Positions 1-9,836 of a stretch of DNA of 64,000 nucleotides are shown one piece after another. Position numbers and translations under genes: made by a program. Each line of letters starts with the position of its first letter. Position 1 is the first letter of the stretch. Below the pieces are notes generated by a model. The model worked only from the letters and a program-made list of their open reading frames with translations. It made no database searches and was not told where the DNA came from. The DNA is from Emydura subglobosa (taxonomy: Eukaryota > Chordata > Testudines > Chelidae), in contig ML679961.1 of the NCBI GenBank assembly GCA_007922225.1, forward strand, positions 11,047,762 to 11,111,761, given 5' to 3'.

Positions 1-112
1 ACCCCTCTCCCCCAGCTCCTCACTACAGCACACTGCAACCCCTCACTCACCACCTGCAGAAATCAGCACAAATCTCCCAGCACAACCCGCCCAACAAAAA
101 TCAACACAACCA

Positions 113-136
113 CCCAGCCACCCACCCACCAAACCC
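113..136 (-). other. Possible G-quadruplex motif
   Basis: The plus strand has four CCC runs at 113-115, 121-123, 125-127 and 134-136 with loops of 5, 1 and 6 bases, so the minus strand fits the usual G3 quadruplex pattern. It lies in C/A-rich low-complexity DNA. Only the pattern is seen; folding is inferred. Confidence 0.4.
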
Positions 137-526
137 AAACATTACTCTGAAGCCGAGAATGTCTGTTGAGTCAGTGTGAAGTGAGAGAAACAGCTACAGG
201 CATGGCTGAGAGCTCTTTTTGTTCAGAATATCAGCAGGTTCGATTGTCACTGGGATACACATTCTGTAACTGTCCATTTTTTAAAGATCTGAGACATAGT
301 CAGCTTTTTTACAGCCTTGACTTTACAGCTGTGCGACAGCGCAGGCTTTCAGCTACTAGTTATTATTACATAGCATAAGCAAAAGATAATTGACGTCATA
401 ATAACAATAGTGCTTTTGCAATTGTTTAGTCTGTGCTGAGGCTTCACAAATTCAGAAGAGGAAACCACTAAGTGTAAAAATGTAAGGGAAATTGTGCTAA
501 GACAGATGAAGGTGCAGACAAAGCAA

Positions 527-716
527 CCAGATTCTGATCCCAGCTGCACCACCGTAAATCTCTACTTATGTCAGTGACATTATTACTTCAGAGAATCTTA
601 CCCAAATTCAAAACACTCAGAGCCTGATACACATCTGACATGTTTCGATCTACATTAACTTCACTGAAGTTACTCCAGATTTATGTGCCAGGTAGTGAGA
701 TCTGAATCAGGCCCTT
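527..716. repeat. Degenerate palindromic MITE
   Basis: The left end reads CCAGATTCTGATCCCAGCTG and the right end, read on the minus strand, GGGCCTGATTCAGATCTCAC. The middle has the motif 'ttcactgaagttactccagattta', matching a palindromic reptile MITE type with 'CAGATTCTGATC...GTTACTCC' arms. The arms are diverged and no target duplication is clear. A related fragment is at about 6326-6413. Confidence 0.45.
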
Positions 717-1623
717 GACTAGTGTGAAAAAAATGTAAACAAAGCTAAAGGGCTCAGAGAAGCAGTTCAGAAGGAGATCTTCATCCAGTGAATTAGAGGG
801 TACAGGAGCCCTCTCCACAATTAATTTGTATTAATTGCTGTGGCTGTGCCATCCATATAGCGTAATCAGTGGTTGACTGCAATGCAGCCTGACAGGTAGG
901 TCATGGAAGAGTCACAGCTATATTGAGAGCGCGGTGACAAGGGACACATGTACATGGAATGTGCAGAGCCATCCATACAAGCACTTCATCAAAAGGAGCC
1001 AGACTCCTGCTCCATCTCGAAGGCCTCTCTGTGGAACAGCATCACGTCAGGGTTAGCTGGGTTTGATTTTGCTGTCCTCAGCTGGCTCCAGCCATTCAGT
1101 CGCAAGGCCCTGTTTCAAGGTATTTCATCAGGAGGCAGGTTGCACTCTCCTAGCTATCCAGTTTACAGTCCCGGTTATTTTCCATACGCTAGTCTAAGGC
1201 TCCGAGCGATGTGGTCCAGGTGTGTCCTGTGAACGCAGTGATCCTTGCTCACATTGATATGTCTATTCAGTAGAACATGCCTTGTGTGACCATCCCACCA
1301 ATCAGTATAAACGAGGCATTTAGTAGAGGTATCCGGTAATGAAAGGTTTAACTAAAGTGTACCAGAAACCACGGGATGCACTTTAAAGGGTTTCTTTAGG
1401 ACAATAGGTTGCCTTTTACGGTGGCTTTAGTGCAGCTATCTAATTCAAATATCTTTTGCCAGTAGTACTCTCCTGTGACTCCCCTTCCTTTCTGGTTCAG
1501 CAGACTTTGGTTGAGTCTTTGGGTTCTTCACCATCTTCCCCTAGAAATAGTGGGCCTGAATCTGAGCTCAGCTTCACACTGTCAAATTAACAGTCACTTT
1601 CATCCAGGGTACGGGACACAAGA

Positions 1624-1752
1624 TGAAATTCACCCTGCGTAGATGGTCAGTAGAAGCCAATGCCTCCTGTAAGCCCTGTGTTAAGGTTTCACATAGGACG
1701 CAAGTGGAACATGGATCTTGTCACTGCAACTCTACAAAGGGATGAATTTCAC
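1624..1752. repeat. MITE-like element with GTGAAATTCA ends
   Basis: The stretch opens with GATGAAATTCACCCTGCG and closes with GATGAATTTCACCCGCAG. A related fragment (GTGAAATTCACCCCTGCATA, then 'taagccctgttt') occurs at about 53512-53580, so this is an interspersed repeat and not unique DNA. Class unknown. Confidence 0.35.
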
Positions 1753-2423
1753 CCGCAGAGAGCCTCACTCACCTGCACACCAAAATCGATGCCCATCACA
1801 TTGCTGTGGAGATGTGAGTACAAACTGGACAGACGTTTTTGAAATTTGGACAACTATGGCATCGCAAACACAAGCAGAATCTCTGGAAGTCGTGGTTTTT
1901 TTTCATTATGCCCATAATATTTTCCTAGAAGTCTAATCTAGCTCTGCTTTTGCTCCTGTCTCTTTCCCAGCAAGACTAAGGACGCAAAAGCATTATGTTA
2001 CACACACAGTTCTTGCCATGAGCTTTCTCTCTCCCTCCTCAATATGCATGGATCTCAGCTTCTTTTCACATGGGCCCAGCCTGCTGGTCTTGAATAAAGA
2101 CCAGAGTTATGCCACTGTGTGCCATCCAGACACTCAAATATTTGGCTTGCTCCATATTCATCAATGGATCCAGGGGAAGGAAGGCAGCTGCTGAAACCAC
2201 TCTGGGAGGGGTTAGATGAATCAGCTAGAAGGAGCTGGAGCTGGGAGAGTGGCCAGCTACCCACGTACATGGGCCAAAAGCAACTAATCACTGGTAATGC
2301 AGTGGGTGCTGGCAGCTTTCCAAACACCTTTTGCACAAAGTGAAGCCTTTGCCAAGAGAGCCGTGTAGCACAGGCTCAGGTTGGAAGCAAGAAAATGCCA
2401 GTGCGGAAATGCACAAGATAATG

Positions 2424-3200
2424 TCACAGGCTGGCTGGCCCCTTAAGGAGACAAAAGCTCAGCCTCTGGTGGTGATCTGCCACCATCCCAGCTGCTCGTA
2501 ACTGGCTGGAAATCAGGTAGCCTTGGCTAAGGATTGAACCCTGCTGAGAGAGGGAGAGGGTTTGCACAAAAGGCTGGGAGGGCTCAGCTGGAAGGAAGAG
2601 TTTCAGGCGAGATTTCACGCTCTGAGACTTGCCCGGATGGGAGGGGGCAGCAAAGAGGAAGGAAACTCCTGAAGTGGGGCTGAGGGAAAGGCAACCCGCA
2701 GGCAGATGGCTGATCCCAGATCCTACAGGGTCCCTGGATTGGGACCAGAGGAAAGGGAGGGCTTGGGTTCCCCCAGCCAACAGAAAAGATGGGGTATAGC
2801 CCCGGAGGCCAGGGGTGGAAGGACAATTGAGTTGGGCCAAAGACTCCGCCAAAGTCTTTGGGCCAAACATTCCGCTTGAGGCCACAGGGGTCACAGAAGG
2901 GGTGGAGTAACCCGGCCGGAGGGCTGAGTCATAGGAAGAGGCACTTCACTAGAGGGCTGTCGGCAAAGAGCACTCGATGGGGGGAGCCTGCTCTGAGGCT
3001 GTGTCTGGGCTGGTGCGTCATTCTTCTACAGCAGGCACAGCAAGCACAGGACAAATCCCAGCAGCGAGTCAACGGGCCCCCAGAAAAGGTCATCTGCATA
3101 GCAGGCAACCAGCTGTGTTCTCTACACGTCGCCGGTGGCTATCTCCTGGGCAGCAATAGGCAAAGAGGACATGGATAAGCTCCCAGGCAGGAACAAAGCT
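2424..3200. other. GC-rich block, possible retroelement remnant
   Basis: This block is richer in G and C than its flanks and keeps open frames of up to 156 codons on the minus strand, but their translation is proline/serine-rich and matches no family I know. No splice pattern, start context or domain supports a gene. The purine-rich plus strand, with lines such as 'ctggattgggaccagagg', resembles internal DNA of reptile LTR retrotransposons. That is a guess. Confidence 0.25.
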
Positions 3201-3359
3201 CAGGCTGGTCATAGGTGCTTCAGAACAGTCGGAAGGAAAGGAGCATAAGATGCCCGTATTCCAGCTGTCTTGCTAACCCTTCCCAATCCTATTGTTAGGT
3301 GGACATGTTTCTGACTGTTCTGATTGCTCCACGGCACCATAGAGAGCTTCCCGACACCT

Positions 3360-3500
3360 AGCACAGAGCAACGCTTTGTTATTTGTATTACCGTAGAGCC
3401 CAGGAGCCCTAGTTTGGACCAGGACTGCATTGTGCTAGGTGCTGTACAAACCCGGAACAAAAAGACAATCGCTGCCCCAAAGAGTTCACAGTGTAAACTG
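3360..3500 (+). repeat. L2/MIR-type SINE fragment
   Basis: Contains the block 'TGTGCTAGGTGCTGTACAAA' followed by 'aaaagacaatcgctgccccaaagag'. The same block recurs at about 19350 and, diverged, at 22045, each time before a 'ccctgcccc(c)aaga' stretch. This is the body of an old tRNA-derived SINE family with an L2-like tail. The copy is truncated. Confidence 0.6.
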
Positions 3501-3570
3501 ACATGACGGATGGCGACTGACAGCAGAAGTAGGACACACAAGCAGAGGGACCAATGTGATGGCAGCAAAT

Positions 3571-4688
3571 GTCATTGTCATGCGGGCTGGCTTGAGTGGG
3601 GGGGCATTTGGTATATTGGGTGACATCAGTATGGCAGAATCATAATAATCCATGTGGGATATGCCATGTCAGGTACTGTTCGGAAGGTTATAATGTGCTA
3701 AGTAAGATAATAATATTTATGTTCATGTGTGATATTTGAAATGGAAGTTATAGATGTATTTGAGATATCTGTATTTCAAATTGTTTTGCCTGGGCAACAC
3801 CCCAGATAGGAAGGCTGCAGAACAATGGCCAGCTTAATGGCCCATTAAGGCATTCCCAGGTGCAAGGGGCCCAGAGAGAGAAGCCAGCATCACCAGTGAG
3901 TCACCAGAACCTGCTTATGTGACTGGACCCCAGGCACACCTGAAGAGTCACCAGGATTGGCCCATGTGACGATGGGCTCCATTTTGGGTCTGGTGACTGC
4001 CCACAGGCCGCATGGCCGGAGGAGGGGGTTTATAAGTTCAAGCCAGAGAAACCATTTTGTCTTTGCTCCTGTCCAGTCTGCAGACATACACCGCCCTCTG
4101 GAACAATTCATCTTGCAACTGAACCGAAGGACCTAGACCCATCCAGGTACTGGATGTGAACCAGAGAGAACTACACAAGCCTGCAAATCCACATTTCTTC
4201 CAGAAACCTGATGAAAATGGACTTTTAATCATTTGTATATCTGTGATTTACTTTAACATTTCTCTCATGGTTTGTTTATTTCTTTCTTCTTACAATAAAC
4301 CTTTAGTTTAGTTACTAAAGGATTGGCTGCCAGCGTGATATTTTAGGTAAGATCCAAACTTATATTGATCTGGTGCTGTGGCTGACCCTTTGGGGTCAGA
4401 GGGAACCTTTTTAGTAGAGAGCAGAGAGTTCTAGTAACTGGTCTCTTTACTGGACCTAGTGCTGATTTGGGAGCCTGGAGCTGAAATGCAGTAAAGGGGG
4501 CTGTGGGCATTTGTGGACTGGCTTCTCGATATCCAGTGTGGGGTAATCAGAAGCAGTTCGTGGCTGATTGGGAAGCCGGGCTTCAGTGTCACCCACCAGC
4601 GTGGGGAGAATCTGCTCCCCTTTTGCAGCCTGCCCTGACATTGGCATTACCAGTTGGCTACCCTGGGCACGGGTCGTATCACAGTCAT
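3571..4688 (+). mobile_element. Solo LTR of an endogenous retrovirus, 1108 bp
   Basis: The LTR runs from 3576 (TGTCATG...) to 4683 (...TATCACA) and is flanked on both sides by the 5-bp duplication GTCAT (3571-3575 and 4684-4688). Ends are TGT...ACA. Inside, in the right order for plus orientation, are a TATA-like TTTATAA around 4029-4035 and an AATAAA poly(A) signal at 4294-4299, which would put U3 first and U5 last. No internal retroviral genes flank it, so it is a solo LTR left by recombination. The duplication and ends are directly visible; assignment to a retroviral clade is not possible from this. Confidence 0.8.
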
Positions 4689-5575
4689 GTCAGTTTTGTT
4701 TCCTTTACAGGCATATACTTAGGAGAGGATCAGCTAATAGGAAAGAAAAGGGCAGGGACAGGAGACAGTGAAGGGAAGCAGGTGAGGGGGACGGGGCAGG
4801 GGAGAGGACGCTAAGAGGGGCAGGTGTGGTGACATGGAGAGGGAGGGGGAAGGTTGGAGCAAACAGCCAATCAACATAGGGCAGAGAAAGTCCAGAGAGC
4901 TGGAAAAGGCTTCTCTCAGGATCAGGCCCCAAACACGTATAGAATCAGACCTCCACGTGCCCCTCTTTGCATCTTAATTTCTCAAAGTCTCTGCCCTGCC
5001 CAGGATTTTTGAAAGTCTAAATTGGATTATTTGTGCAAACTTCTCGCTCACCAGATCCCAGGGCTGGGTGTTCCGTGTGCAAGCAGGGTCTGAATGAGCT
5101 CTCCCCTGCCAAACTGGCGGGGAGAAGGGGAACAGGCTGCAGGAGCAAACCGCCTTTGCATGAGCACACCCGCCCTGCCGAGGTGCTCGGCATGAGGGAC
5201 TGCTTTACCCAAGTGCTCCCTCTGGCTGGTGCTGGGTTACAAATCACTTTCCTGTGGAATCCAGGGGTAATGAAACGTTGTTCTCCTTGTGGTCTGAGCA
5301 AGGGCAGCAGAACTGGACTTAGCCTGTCCTGATGGAAAAGGCACCATCGTCTGTACTGCACGCAGTATGCAGAAGGCTCAGAAGCAGACCCCTGTGAAAG
5401 GTAGAGGGGGTGGGGACAGGTGTGTCTGCTCACAGGTGAGGGCTTTACGTAAGAGCCCTAGGCATGGGTTGACCTGCCCCACCCCACTGTTCAAAGCTAG
5501 AGCTAATTAAAGCTCCATTAGGCGTCATTTTCTCAAGTGATGACTAGAGCTGAAATCACTTGCTGTGGGGTAGCG

Positions 5576-6137
5576 TTTGCTGCCCAGCCTGCTTCAGCAA
5601 TGATGATCTCCCGCTAAGAGCTGAAAAGCACTAAGATCTGGGAGGAAGCTCAGAAGACCAACGTGCGGAGGAGCAGGTGGCAGCGGAAGGTGAGGGTGCG
5701 CACTGGAGCAGCTGGCAGAGTGGCCGGCACAGCAGCATGGCTGGTGGAGCAGCGAGAAGAGTGGAGCAGCTGGCGGAGCAGAGCGGAGCAGCTGGCAGAG
5801 CCGCCAGTGGCGAGGCAGCATGCAGCAGGCCCAGTGTACTCTGGGGTGGGTATTTTGCTCAGGGTTTTATGTGTGTGAATCCTGCTTGTGGCATTTTTAA
5901 TACCGGGTTACTTTTCCCCTTTTTTTAATTAAAAATCTCTTTTCTACGCTCAGTCTCTGTGCTTGCAAGAAGGGGAAGTGTTGTCTTCAGAGGCACCTGA
6001 GGGGTGGTGTGTGATTGTCCCAGGTTACTGGGTGGGAGCTCCAGCCAGTTTTGTGTTGTACTCTTGAAAGGAACCCCTAGATATTGAACCCGGCCCTTGT
6101 CGCTGACCAACTCCACTGGCTGAAGGGTTACATTTGC
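5576..6137 (+). mobile_element. Solo LTR of a second retroviral family, 552 bp
   Basis: The LTR runs from 5581 (TGCCCAG...) to 6132 (...GGTTACA) between two copies of the 5-bp duplication TTTGC (5576-5580 and 6133-6137). An ATTAAA poly(A) signal is at 5928-5933. The U3-like half carries three near-identical copies of GGAGCAGCTGGC(A/G)GAG at about 5706, 5762 and 5791. It shares no obvious sequence with the LTR at 3576-4683, so it is a different family. No internal region remains. Confidence 0.75.
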
Positions 6138-6645
6138 ATTGGGTGAAATATTACTTGTTGCTCTCCACGTGAGAATGGAAAGCAGGCTGACACAGGCGAG
6201 GCTGATGAGGCATCTCAGAGCTCATGAAAAGGAAGCCCGTTTACAAATCTAGGTTTCTTTCCAAGGGGGCAAAAGAAAACAAGGGAAGTCTCCTTTCTGT
6301 GACGGAAGGGTGTGTTGTTTGGGTCAGGTCCTCAGCCAGTGTACATCAGGCTAGCTCTGTTGAAAGTCAATGGCATGATCCTGAGTAACACTGGTGGAAG
6401 ATCTGATCCATGGATCTATGTCATGTGCCCAAGGAAGCTACACAATTATGTGTTTGTGTAATGGGGTGTGGACTCCACGCTGGTACTGAGAGGGTGAACA
6501 GGAGCCCGATAGCTCAGTTAATTCACCTGCGAGCACCTGGAGAAAGGGGTCTTAAGTAGGTCCATTAGCTCTTCAACCTGGAAAGGAGTCAATTTTTCTT
6601 AAAAGGACTGAGCAATCTCAGCTAGAGGAAGATGCAGGAGAGGAG

Positions 6646-6843
6646 CCAGACTGCAGCATCTTCACTGCACTGCATCGATGGGAGAGGCCCTCCAGTTGAC
6701 ATGGCCTTACTCCTTCTGGGGAGGTGGATTAATCCCGTCAATCGGAGAGCGCTTCTGGGATCGATTGAGCGGGTCTTCACAGCCTGCTCAATCAATCCCA
6801 CTGCATTGATCCCCCAGGAGCCAGCAGTGTAGACATGCCCATA
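6646..6843. mobile_element. DNA-transposon MITE, degraded left end
   Basis: The right end reads GCAGTGTAGACATGCCC, the conserved terminus of MITEs whose ends resemble GGGCATGTCTACACTGC. The left end (GCAGCATCTTCACTGCACTG) matches only partly. The interior has 'gattgagcgggtcttcacagcctgctcaatcaatcc', a local inverted repeat. No target duplication could be fixed. Confidence 0.5.
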
Positions 6844-7728
6844 GAGTCCTGCACTCTAGAGGAATAGCCGACAACACCATTGTGTCATTAGTGCAGAGAG
6901 ATCTAGGGCTCAGTCTCTGGGTCTGACCAAGCTGTACTCAGTGCAGGATCCAAGAGAAGGGGGAAGAGCTGGCCGCCTGCCTGCCATTTTTGCTCTTTCT
7001 GATCCCTTGGAAGTGTTGCTGGCTGGTTTTCCTCCTCCTGTCCATAAATCAGAGTAGTTCTGAGGCTGCTCTAACACATACCAGCTTGTTACATCTCCCA
7101 AGGGGCATTACACAAGCGGTGGATCACTGGAACATAGCAGGACTCCTTGATGTCACCTTCCCCAGAAATACCTACGACGTACCATATGGCAGAGGTTGGG
7201 GTAGGGGGTAAACAGAAGAATTCTCAGCTGCCCAGTTAGGGTAACTGTGTGGATCCTTGATATCACCAGAGTGGTACAAAGAGGCAATGGAATCGAAGAT
7301 TTGCTCCAGAGTATTTTGGAGCATTACTGTGGAACATTCGTGTAAAGGAAGACAGATATCATGGGGCCACATTCAGGTGACCTTTCCCCGCATATGTGAA
7401 AGAGGAGGAAAGGCAGAGAACTAAACAGGTCGTAAACTTGGGTCCATAGCTCTGAATGCTAACATATTCAGAAGCCATTAACTAAGAAGGTACAGCAATC
7501 CCTCCCTCTGAGGCTCCTTGACTTATTGCCGCGCTGCAGTATTTAATTCTACTTCCTGAAGGCCATTCTGAACTCCATCTTTTACAACAGGGAGGGTGCA
7601 TTTCAGGAGACTGAACAGCTGCAGGTGGTTAGGGCCGCCCGCCAGTCACTGGCTTCCTTACAGTGAAACTTATTTGGGGTTTAAAATGCTTGGAAGTTTT
7701 CATCTCGTTGAAAAATGACTTTACTTAC

Positions 7729-7912
7729 CATGGTCTCCATTAAAAGTTTGATCATGCTCAATGGGGACAAGGTCTTCACCTTCAAAGCAATTGTTTCTCT
7801 GAAGATTTTCGAGGACTTTCTTAGCCTGGAGCTCTCTCGTTTTTGGTTTGCTGATTTTTGCCTCCCGGTGGAGATTTCCCTTCAGTGCCTCCTGGATTTG
7901 TAAATGATTCAT
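7729..7912 (-). CDS. CCDC198: CCDC198 coding exon 5
   Basis: Encodes residues 166-226 (61 codons plus one base), beginning MNHLQIQEALKGNLHREAKI and ending in FNGDH. Identified by similarity to the coiled-coil/basic stretch of CCDC198, where the human protein has the related pattern E-L-K-K-S-L-H-G-E-A. The donor is CATG|GTAAGT at 7728 downwards. The acceptor chosen is TTGCTCATACAG, which has a good pyrimidine tract. A second CAG 21 bases further in would remove MNHLQIQ in frame, and mammalian length lies between the two, so the start of this exon is uncertain by seven codons. The exon ends in phase 1, so at least one further exon is required; it is not in the window. The segment is highly charged (K, R, E) and predicted helical. 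Confidence 0.85.
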
Positions 7913-8997
7913 CTGTATGAGCAATAGAAGTGTAAACAGGTAACTTGTTTTCCAAGGGTTTGACAGCTAAACTCAGCATATTTTAGGCTAAAGGCCTAAT
8001 CCTGCAAACAAACATGCACTTGCATAACTTTATAAGTTCAAATACTAGTTGGCAGAACTGGGCCCTGACAGATCGTAAATTCGCCTGAGTTATGAGTTCA
8101 TCCAGAGACAATGGTCAAAGGAGGGCTAATCTATAATCTATTATCTATTATCTGGATCCAGTGACCATCTACTGAACAAAAATTCTAAGACATTTGTGCT
8201 TTTTTCCCCGGTATTGATATTCTTGTCCTCATTCCCACCATCTAACTTAAGAAAAATATACAATACCAAGCTCCCGTAAAGCACCTTTCTTCTGAAGGGC
8301 TTGAAATGCTTTGCAAAGTATCATTAGCCCCATTTACAGATGGAAAACGGAAAAGATGTGCTCCGGGTCATTCAGCAGAGCTAGGAATAGAACCCAGGTG
8401 TCCTCACACTGTCAGATGATCTATTACCCACTGGGAAACACTGTCTCTCATAAGTCCTGACTGCCTTAGTTAAGGGGGAGAGAGCATGTAAAACAACATC
8501 CACCAGGCAATACTGAACCTGAGATCTTCAGCACCCCGGCATAAACCACTATCTCTTAAGCTAAAGGAATAACTCTATCAGCTGCTACCATAGTGGGTCC
8601 TTAACATTAAGTGGACAACTGATGGGGGACATAACACACTTAAGCCAGAATGCTACCTACTGCCAGAGGGGGACAGTTTAGGTACTGAGATAAACACAAG
8701 GTTTTTGTTCTCTAAAGCGTCAGCAGAGACTCAGATTGAAGGTCAAATAATTATAGTTACATCAGTCTAATCCCACTATGACATAGCAGAACGTGGCCCA
8801 GAGAACTGCTATTCAGGCACCAGGGATGGTTTCTAAGGCAAGGAGCCAGTTCTCGTTTTCCCTGTGATTCAACACATCGAGTGGATGTCATCAGGAAATC
8901 GTTCATTTCACGTTTCTAAGTGAGTACCGGATGGCACAATGGCAACCACTAACGAGTGAGGAAATTCAAATGCAAAGATGAGGAGAAACGAGCAGCT
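7913..8997. other. CCDC198 intron 4, part
   Basis: Intron on the minus strand between exons 5 and 4. It holds an L2/MIR-like fragment at about 8275-8440, and a tRNA gene with a CR1 tail begins at 8998. No other structure was seen. Confidence 0.6.
8275..8440 (+). repeat. MIR/L2-like SINE fragment
   Basis: Contains 'tttgcaaagtatcattagccccatttacagatgg' followed by 'ggtcattcagcagagctaggaatagaacccaggtgtcc'. This is the order of MIR-type tails (gcccattttacagatggg... aggtcacacagc... gaacccaggtctcc). Diverged and truncated. Confidence 0.55.
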
Positions 8998-9069
8998 GGG
9001 GGTATAGCTCAGTGGTAGAGCATTTGACTGCAGATCAAGAGGTCCCTGGTTCAAATCCAGGTGCCCCCT
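8998..9069 (+). tRNA. tRNA-Cys (anticodon GCA), intact-looking
   Basis: A 72-base cloverleaf is visible. The acceptor stem is GGGGGTA paired with TGCCCCC, with discriminator T. The D arm is GCTC/GAGC with loop AGTGGTA. The anticodon stem is TTTGA/TCAAG with loop CTGCAGA, so the anticodon is GCA. The T arm is CCTGG/CCAGG with loop TTCAAAT. The A box (TAGCTCAGTGG) and B box (GGTTCAAATCC) of a Pol III promoter are present, and a T6 run at 9077-9082 could act as the Pol III terminator. The T stem carries a compensated pair change relative to the common vertebrate sequence (T-A for C-G), so pairing is kept. It lies on the strand opposite CCDC198 within intron 4. It could be a working gene or a young retro-copy; the CR1 tail that starts just downstream makes a retro-copy possible. 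Confidence 0.85.
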
Positions 9070-9082
9070 CAGCTTGTTTTTT

Positions 9083-9492
9083 ATGAGGAGAGGCTGAGGG
9101 AACTGGGCTTGTTTAGCCTGCAGAAGAGAAGAACGAGGGGGGATTTGATAGCAGCCTTTAACTACCTGAAAGGGGGTTCCAGGGAGGATGGGGCTAGGTT
9201 GTTCTCGGTGGTGGCAGATGACAGAACAAGGAGCAACAGTCTCAAGTTGCAGGGCGGGAGGTCTAGGTTGGACATTAGGAAAAAGTTTTTCACTAGGAGG
9301 GTGGTGAAGCACTGGAATGGGTTACCTAGAGAGGTGGTGGAATCTCCATCTTTAGAGGTTTTTAAGCTGAGGCTTGACAAAGCCCTGGCTGGGATGATAT
9401 AGCTGAGGTTAGTCCTGCTTTGAGCAGGGGGTTGGACTAGATGACCTCCTGAGGTCCCTTCCAACTCTAATATTCTATGATTCTATAATTCT
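9083..9492 (+). mobile_element. CR1 LINE 3' fragment
   Basis: A 5'-truncated CR1 copy. It reads through the C-terminal part of the CR1 ORF2 protein without a stop for about 100 codons ([20 protein letters not shown], then a '[11 protein letters not shown]' motif). It ends in the 3' untranslated region with GACCTCCTGAGGTCCCTTCC and the tail ATTCTATGATTCTAT. The near-intact reading frame and tail suggest a fairly young copy. It begins about 10-15 bases after the tRNA-Cys gene, with only CAGCTTG and a T run between. Confidence 0.85.
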
Positions 9493-9737
9493 AAGAGAGA
9501 AAATGAAGACGAAGGCTGGTACTAGAGAATCCAGCCAGTGAGAGAAATAAGAGTCTGGTGAGGATCTCCCTTCCTAACCTAAATCCAGAGGCGGCAGCAG
9601 CTGCACAACCAGATCTACTGGCCTGAGTTCAGCCTAGCTAAACCCAGGCATGGCTTTTATCATTCCAGTTCCCGCTTTCTCTTTCAAACACCTTCAAGCC
9701 CAACAGGAACATCTCTCCTAAGCTACAGCAGCCGTAC

Positions 9738-9836
9738 CTGTTCTCGTTTGCGGTTCATTTCTAACATCTGCAGCTTGTGTAAGTGCTGTCGTCTTCCAGA
9801 GGCGTGTTTTGCAGTTTGCACTCTCTTCTCCAGTTC
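9738..9836 (-). CDS. CCDC198: CCDC198 coding exon 4
   Basis: Encodes residues 133-165 (33 codons, phase 0 at both ends), starting ELEKRVQTAK and ending KLQMLEMNRKREQ. The last half matches the conserved CCDC198 pattern L-H-K-x-Q-x-L-E-M-x-R-K-R. The acceptor is CGCAAG after a long T run and the donor is CAG|GTACGG. No other AG lies between the T run and the exon, so the start is fixed. The peptide is one residue shorter than in mammals near its start. Heptad-like spacing of leucines and charged residues fits the coiled-coil naming of the family. Confidence 0.88.

Larger units (their letters stand above)
1..7728. other. DNA downstream of CCDC198 exon 5 (intron or 3' flank)
   Basis: The donor of CCDC198 exon 5 is at 7728/7727, so this stretch is intron on the minus strand. 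I looked here for the missing C-terminal coding sequence, which in relatives ends with a serine- and aspartate-rich segment and an acidic, phenylalanine-containing tail, and did not find it. What it does hold is repeats: MITE-like palindromes, a GC-rich block, an L2/MIR-like piece and two solo LTRs, listed separately. The first 150 bases are C/A-rich low-complexity DNA. Between the listed repeats (about 720-1620, 1760-2420, 4690-5575, 6140-6640 and 6845-7728) I see no gene or RNA. Confidence 0.6.

Noticed and set aside
2424..2894. 156-codon minus-strand frame
   Set aside because: GC-rich low-complexity translation with no family match and no splice or start context.
6500..6570. A-box-like 'gatagctcagttaattc' as a tRNA
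   Set aside because: No B box or cloverleaf follows at the required spacing.
9061..9402. 113-codon frame as a host gene
   Set aside because: It is the C-terminal ORF2 remnant of the CR1 element.
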